A stretch of DNA of 8,095 bases from an uncultured Eubacterium sp. (GTDB lineage Bacteria > Bacillota_A > Clostridia > Lachnospirales > Lachnospiraceae), in contig CAOXUF010000021.1 in NCBI GenBank assembly GCA_948560485.1, positions 7,477-15,571 of the forward strand, given 5' to 3'. The notes below the pieces were generated by a model. The model was not told the origin of the DNA and made no database searches. It saw only the letters and a program-made list of their open reading frames with translations. The translations under genes and the position numbers were made by a program. This document shows, in pieces, positions 5,672-8,095 of the stretch (positions are counted from its first letter, which is position 1; each line of letters starts with the position of its first letter).

Positions 5672-6937
5672 ATGAATGATAACAAAAACAAATTTGAAGG
5701 GAACAGCAGATATTTTACAATCAGTATTTACTGTATAGTTACTGTTCTTATTATGGCGATAATTGTACGATCAGTTTTCCTTTGGGAAGAAACATCTAAT
5801 ATATTAGGAAATCTCTTTTCGACATTATCACCGTTTTTTATCGGTATACTCATTGCCTTTTTAATCAATCCTCTTGTTTCATGGATGCGGAAAACTGTAT
5901 TTAACAAATGTCTGCATATCAAAAATGATGCTCTGAGCAGAATACTGGCTATACTATTTTCCTATATATTAGTTATTGGTGTTATAACTGTTGGAATGAT
6001 GTATTTAATTCCTGAAATCATTCACAGCTTAACACTTTTATTGGAGAAGATGCCTGATTGGGCAAAGTCCATTATGGATTTTATAAATAATTTATCCCAA
6101 AGATTTCCGGATGTAGATTTTAAATATATTCAAAAAACAATAATGAACACTGATTCCACATTGCAGGATACTTTAAATAAGGTAATCACCAGTCTTACAA
6201 CAACGATTGTTGATACCGGTTTCAGTGTTTTAAAATTCATTTTTAACTTTATTGTTGCAATTATCGTTTCCTGTTATCTGATTATAGACAAGAAAATGCA
6301 GGCACGTGGTATCAAACGAGTAGTATTTGCTTTCTTTAAACCGGAACGTGCAAAAAAAATCTGGAATGTTGTGAAACGTTCTATTCGTATTTTTAGCAAT
6401 TTCTTCGATGGGAAAATGATTGATTCCCTGATAATAGGAATTCTTTGTTTTGTCAGTATGATGATTATTGGATTGTTTGGTATCAGTGGATTTACTGAAT
6501 GTGCATTACTTATCAGCATTATTGTCTGTGTTACAAATATGATTCCATACTTTGGACCGTTTCTTGGTGGAATTCCTAGTGTATTACTGTTATGTATTTA
6601 CTCTCTTCAAAGTGCTTTTGTACTAGGCGTATTAATTATCGTTTTACAGCAGTTAGACGGAAATCTTATTGGTCCAAAGATTCTGGGAGATTCTACAGGA
6701 CTTCGCCCGTTATGGATTATTTTTGCAATTACTATTGGTGGCTGGCTTGCAGGAGTATTTGGTATGTTACTGGGAGTTCCGTGCGTAGCGGTAATAACAG
6801 GATTAATGGAAGAGACCGTAGATAGACGTCTAAAAGAAAAAGAAATCGACCTACCGGTCTTAAAGAATGAGAAGGTTCGAAAAAATAATAAACATTCGAA
6901 AATTTTTACAAATTTAAGAAATAGATTAAAGAAATAA
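5672..6937 (+). CDS. AI-2E family (YtvI/TqsA/PerM-like) membrane transporter
   Basis: 421 residues, an integral membrane protein of the AI-2E exporter superfamily. About eight spans can be placed: roughly 13-35, 52-72, 90-112, 185-205, 252-270, 274-296, 300-328 and 345-378, with a larger soluble stretch (about 115-180) between the third and fourth. Family motifs are clear: DGKMIDSLIIG (246-256), MIPYFGPFLGGIPS (290-303), LDGNLIGPKILGDSTGL (328-344) and GGWLAGVFGMLLGVP (356-370). Length is slightly above the usual 340-400 because of a basic C-terminal tail. The name is historical: members include autoinducer-2 exporters and sodium- or proton-linked antiporters, so the substrate is not known here. 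The ATG has AGGAGA at 5657-5662, spaced 9 nt. Single-gene transcription unit. Confidence 0.92.
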   Translation: MNDNKNKFEGNSRYFTISIYCIVTVLIMAIIVRSVFLWEETSNILGNLFSTLSPFFIGILIAFLINPLVSWMRKTVFNKCLHIKNDALSRILAILFSYILVIGVITVGMMYLIPEIIHSLTLLLEKMPDWAKSIMDFINNLSQRFPDVDFKYIQKTIMNTDSTLQDTLNKVITSLTTTIVDTGFSVLKFIFNFIVAIIVSCYLIIDKKMQARGIKRVVFAFFKPERAKKIWNVVKRSIRIFSNFFDGKMIDSLIIGILCFVSMMIIGLFGISGFTECALLISIIVCVTNMIPYFGPFLGGIPSVLLLCIYSLQSAFVLGVLIIVLQQLDGNLIGPKILGDSTGLRPLWIIFAITIGGWLAGVFGMLLGVPCVAVITGLMEETVDRRLKEKEIDLPVLKNEKVRKNNKHSKIFTNLRNRLKK

Positions 6938-6947
6938 TAAATAGAAG

Positions 6948-6987
6948 AAGAGCCTGTAATTCCAGATGAAGTTACAGGCTCTTTTTT
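6948..6987. terminator. Intrinsic terminator shared by the AI-2E gene and trmB
   Basis: AAGAGCCTGTAA (6948-6959) pairs exactly with TTACAGGCTCTT (6972-6983) around a 12-nt loop, followed by T residues to 6987. The left flank is A/G-rich (GAAGAAG), giving TCTTCTTC on the other strand, so it can also end the convergent trmB transcript, whose stop lies 5 bp away. Confidence 0.88.
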
Positions 6988-6991
6988 CTAT

Positions 6992-7702
6992 TTATCTTTT
7001 TGCAATTAATTTATGTATTGGATTTCCCATAGCAGAAAATTTACTCTCATACTCCGTCATTACATTTCCTTCCATCAGTCTGTCGTCATTATGCAGATCC
7101 CATGTCTGTTCTGCCAATTGCCATCCTGCTTCAGGCACCTGCTCTAATGAAAACTGAAATAATAAATCATTGTCTGTTTTAAATTCTACAATCCCTTCTT
7201 TTTTCAAAACAACATCGTATCTATCAAAAAATTGCTTTGAAGTCAGACGTCTTTTAGCATGTCTGTCCTTTGGCCATGGATCTGAAAAATTCAGATAAAT
7301 TCTGTCTATCTCCCCATCCTCAAAAACATCGCAGATATATTCCGCTTCCATTCTTATAAATCTAAGATTTGGGACTTCCAATTCCTCACATTTTTCTACT
7401 GCCCTGATTAAGACACTGGAATACTTCTCTATACCAATATAATTAATATCAGGATTCTGCTGCGCCAGCGTTGTAATAAATTTTCCTTTTCCCATTCCGA
7501 TTTCTATTCTGATCGGATTTTCATTTCCAAACTCTTCCTTCCATCTTCCTTTTAACTCTGTCGGTTCATTGACTGCCAACGGACTATCTGCAATTGCCTC
7601 TCTGGAACCAGGTACATTTCTAAGTCTCATATTTCTTTCATATAATAGTTCTAAACCCCGGACATTCGCATCAGCTCGATTTTTGCCCAATAAATTTATC
7701 AC
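6992..7702 (-). CDS. trmB: tRNA (guanine-N7-)-methyltransferase TrmB
   Basis: Transfers a methyl group from S-adenosylmethionine to N7 of guanine 46 in the variable loop of tRNAs, in the cytoplasm. The signatures are clear: SAM-binding IEIGMGKGKF (66-75), IGIEKY with Glu92, NFSDPWPK (138-145), RHAKRRL (147-153), EFKTDN (173-178) and TEYESKF (216-222). The start is uncertain. The GTG at 7702 gives 236 residues and has AAAGGA 7 nt before it. An internal ATG at 7630 gives 212 residues beginning MRLRNVPG, which agrees with the 213-residue Bacillus subtilis enzyme (MRMRHKPWA), but has only a weak GAAAG before it. I keep the longer form because of its ribosome binding site, with low certainty. Confidence 0.95.
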   Translation of the reverse strand: MINLLGKNRADANVRGLELLYERNMRLRNVPGSREAIADSPLAVNEPTELKGRWKEEFGNENPIRIEIGMGKGKFITTLAQQNPDINYIGIEKYSSVLIRAVEKCEELEVPNLRFIRMEAEYICDVFEDGEIDRIYLNFSDPWPKDRHAKRRLTSKQFFDRYDVVLKKEGIVEFKTDNDLLFQFSLEQVPEAGWQLAEQTWDLHNDDRLMEGNVMTEYESKFSAMGNPIHKLIAKR

Positions 7703-7722
7703 TATTTTATCCTTTCTTATTT

Positions 7723-7728
7723 ATTATA
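7723..7728 (-). promoter_or_regulatory. Possible -10 element of trmB
   Basis: A perfect TATAAT on the minus strand, 21 bp before the GTG at 7702. No convincing -35 is seen at 16-18 bp. It would put the start of the transcript close to the AAAGGA ribosome binding site. Confidence 0.4.
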
Positions 7729-7833
7729 CTTTAAAATAAAATGGCTTTTGTTGACTTTAATTCAGCTCATTTTATACAAACTTTATTTTCATTAGAATTT
7801 TAGTTTTAATTTATAAATTTTTCAAGTTTTTTG

Positions 7834-7861
7834 TTGTATTTTTTAAAAAAAGTAGTAAAAT
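7834..7861 (+). promoter_or_regulatory. Promoter of the leader RNA and right-edge gene
   Basis: TTGTAT (7834-7839), a 16-bp A/T-rich spacer and TAAAAT (7856-7861) form a fair sigma-A promoter. TGTATTTT (7835-7842) and AAAATACA (7857-7864) are exact 8-bp inverted arms covering both hexamers, so a repressor could bind here. The 7741-7833 stretch is plain A/T-rich sequence. Confidence 0.5.
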
Positions 7862-7867
7862 ACATAA

Positions 7868-7945
7868 AAAAGTACCAAGGAGGGTACATTTGTACTCTTG
7901 CCTAAAATTTCGATGTCCCGGTAAGATACCGGGGCTTTTTATCTT
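7868..7945 (+). ncRNA. Structured leader RNA ending in an intrinsic terminator; candidate attenuator or riboswitch
   Basis: From the expected start near 7868 the transcript first offers two mutually exclusive hairpins: GTACC/GGTAC (7872-7876 with 7883-7887) or a longer one pairing 7880-7887 with 7892-7899 around an ATTT loop, with two G-T pairs. A second element at 7915-7935 is a 9-bp hairpin (GTCCCGGTA, loop AGA, TACCGGGGC, one wobble) followed by TTTTT, a classic intrinsic terminator. It lies before, not after, the next gene. An AAGGAGG at 7877-7883 sits inside the first structures. I do not recognise a known riboswitch consensus. Confidence 0.45.
7915..7940 (+). terminator. Terminator hairpin inside the leader of the right-edge gene
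   Basis: A 9-bp stem with a 3-nt loop and five T residues, 25 bp before the start codon at 7966. No complete gene precedes it on the plus strand, so it must act on a short leader or small RNA. Confidence 0.75.
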
Positions 7946-7965
7946 TATCATCAAGGAGGCATACT

Positions 7966-8095
7966 ATGAGCCAAGATCTTAATAGCATTATTGACCAGCT
8001 TGCAGAAATAGATTCTGCATCTGCCAAAATTATGCGGAAAACACAAGATGAAAAGACCAGATATGCTGAATACATTCAACAGCAGAAAATTGATT
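7966..8095 (+). CDS. Charged, probably helical protein of unknown function, N-terminal part
   Basis: 43 codons are visible before the window ends. AAGGAGG (7953-7959) is spaced 6 nt from the ATG, an excellent ribosome binding site. The peptide begins MSQDLNSIIDQLAEIDSAS and continues with an almost Gly- and Pro-free, Lys/Glu/Gln-rich stretch (KTQDEKTRYAEYIQQQK) typical of a coiled coil. No signal peptide or membrane span is seen. I recall small coiled-coil proteins of this type at the head of larger lachnospiral operons, possibly V-type ATPase operons, but the window gives no proof. Expression is probably controlled by the terminator hairpin in its leader. Confidence 0.7.
   Translation, partial: MSQDLNSIIDQLAEIDSASAKIMRKTQDEKTRYAEYIQQQKID

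Overview
The window looks like chromosomal DNA from a low-GC Gram-positive bacterium, most likely a member of the Clostridia and probably of the Lachnospiraceae. The base composition is AT-rich, strong AGGAGG-type ribosome binding sites are common, the tRNA has no encoded CCA, and the protein families (BMP-type binding protein followed by a small metallophosphoesterase, DUF6273 protein, AI-2E transporter, short Gram-positive-type TrmB) fit that group. The family assignment rests on recalled protein resemblance, not on a search.

Layout, left to right. (1) 1-1450, plus strand: the C-terminal part of a BMP/PnrA-like substrate-binding protein, followed 13 bp later by a metallophosphoesterase. A long-stem bidirectional terminator (1453-1532) closes this operon. 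(2) 1544-4204, minus strand: a DUF6273 membrane protein with its own promoter, and upstream of it a tightly coupled pair made of an XRE-type helix-turn-helix protein and a small HipA-like kinase. The pair is driven by one promoter whose -35/-10 spacer is filled by a perfect inverted repeat, as expected for self-repression. (3) 4292-4660: a tRNA-Lys(CTT) gene on the minus strand with a near-consensus promoter upstream, a 22-bp-stem terminator downstream and a few short repeats. (4) 4781-5519, minus strand: a two-gene operon for an exported protein of unknown function and a 38-residue single-span membrane protein, ended by a 14-bp hairpin. (5) 5601-6987, plus strand: an AI-2E family membrane protein with promoter and terminator; the terminator is shared with the convergent trmB. 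(6) 6992-7728, minus strand: trmB, tRNA m7G46 methyltransferase. (7) 7834-8095, plus strand: a promoter, a short structured leader ending in an intrinsic terminator hairpin, a strong ribosome binding site, and the start of a charged, probably helical protein that runs off the window.

The most interesting unit is the helix-turn-helix/kinase pair. The C-terminal half of the helix-turn-helix protein resembles the N-terminal module of clostridial HipA-like proteins, and the kinase lacks that module. The pair therefore looks like a HipA split differently from the known HipB-HipS-HipT arrangement: a HipB-HipS fusion plus a stand-alone HipT-like kinase. This is inference from motifs and gene order. 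The second item is the leader RNA at the right edge, which could be an attenuator or riboswitch-like element.
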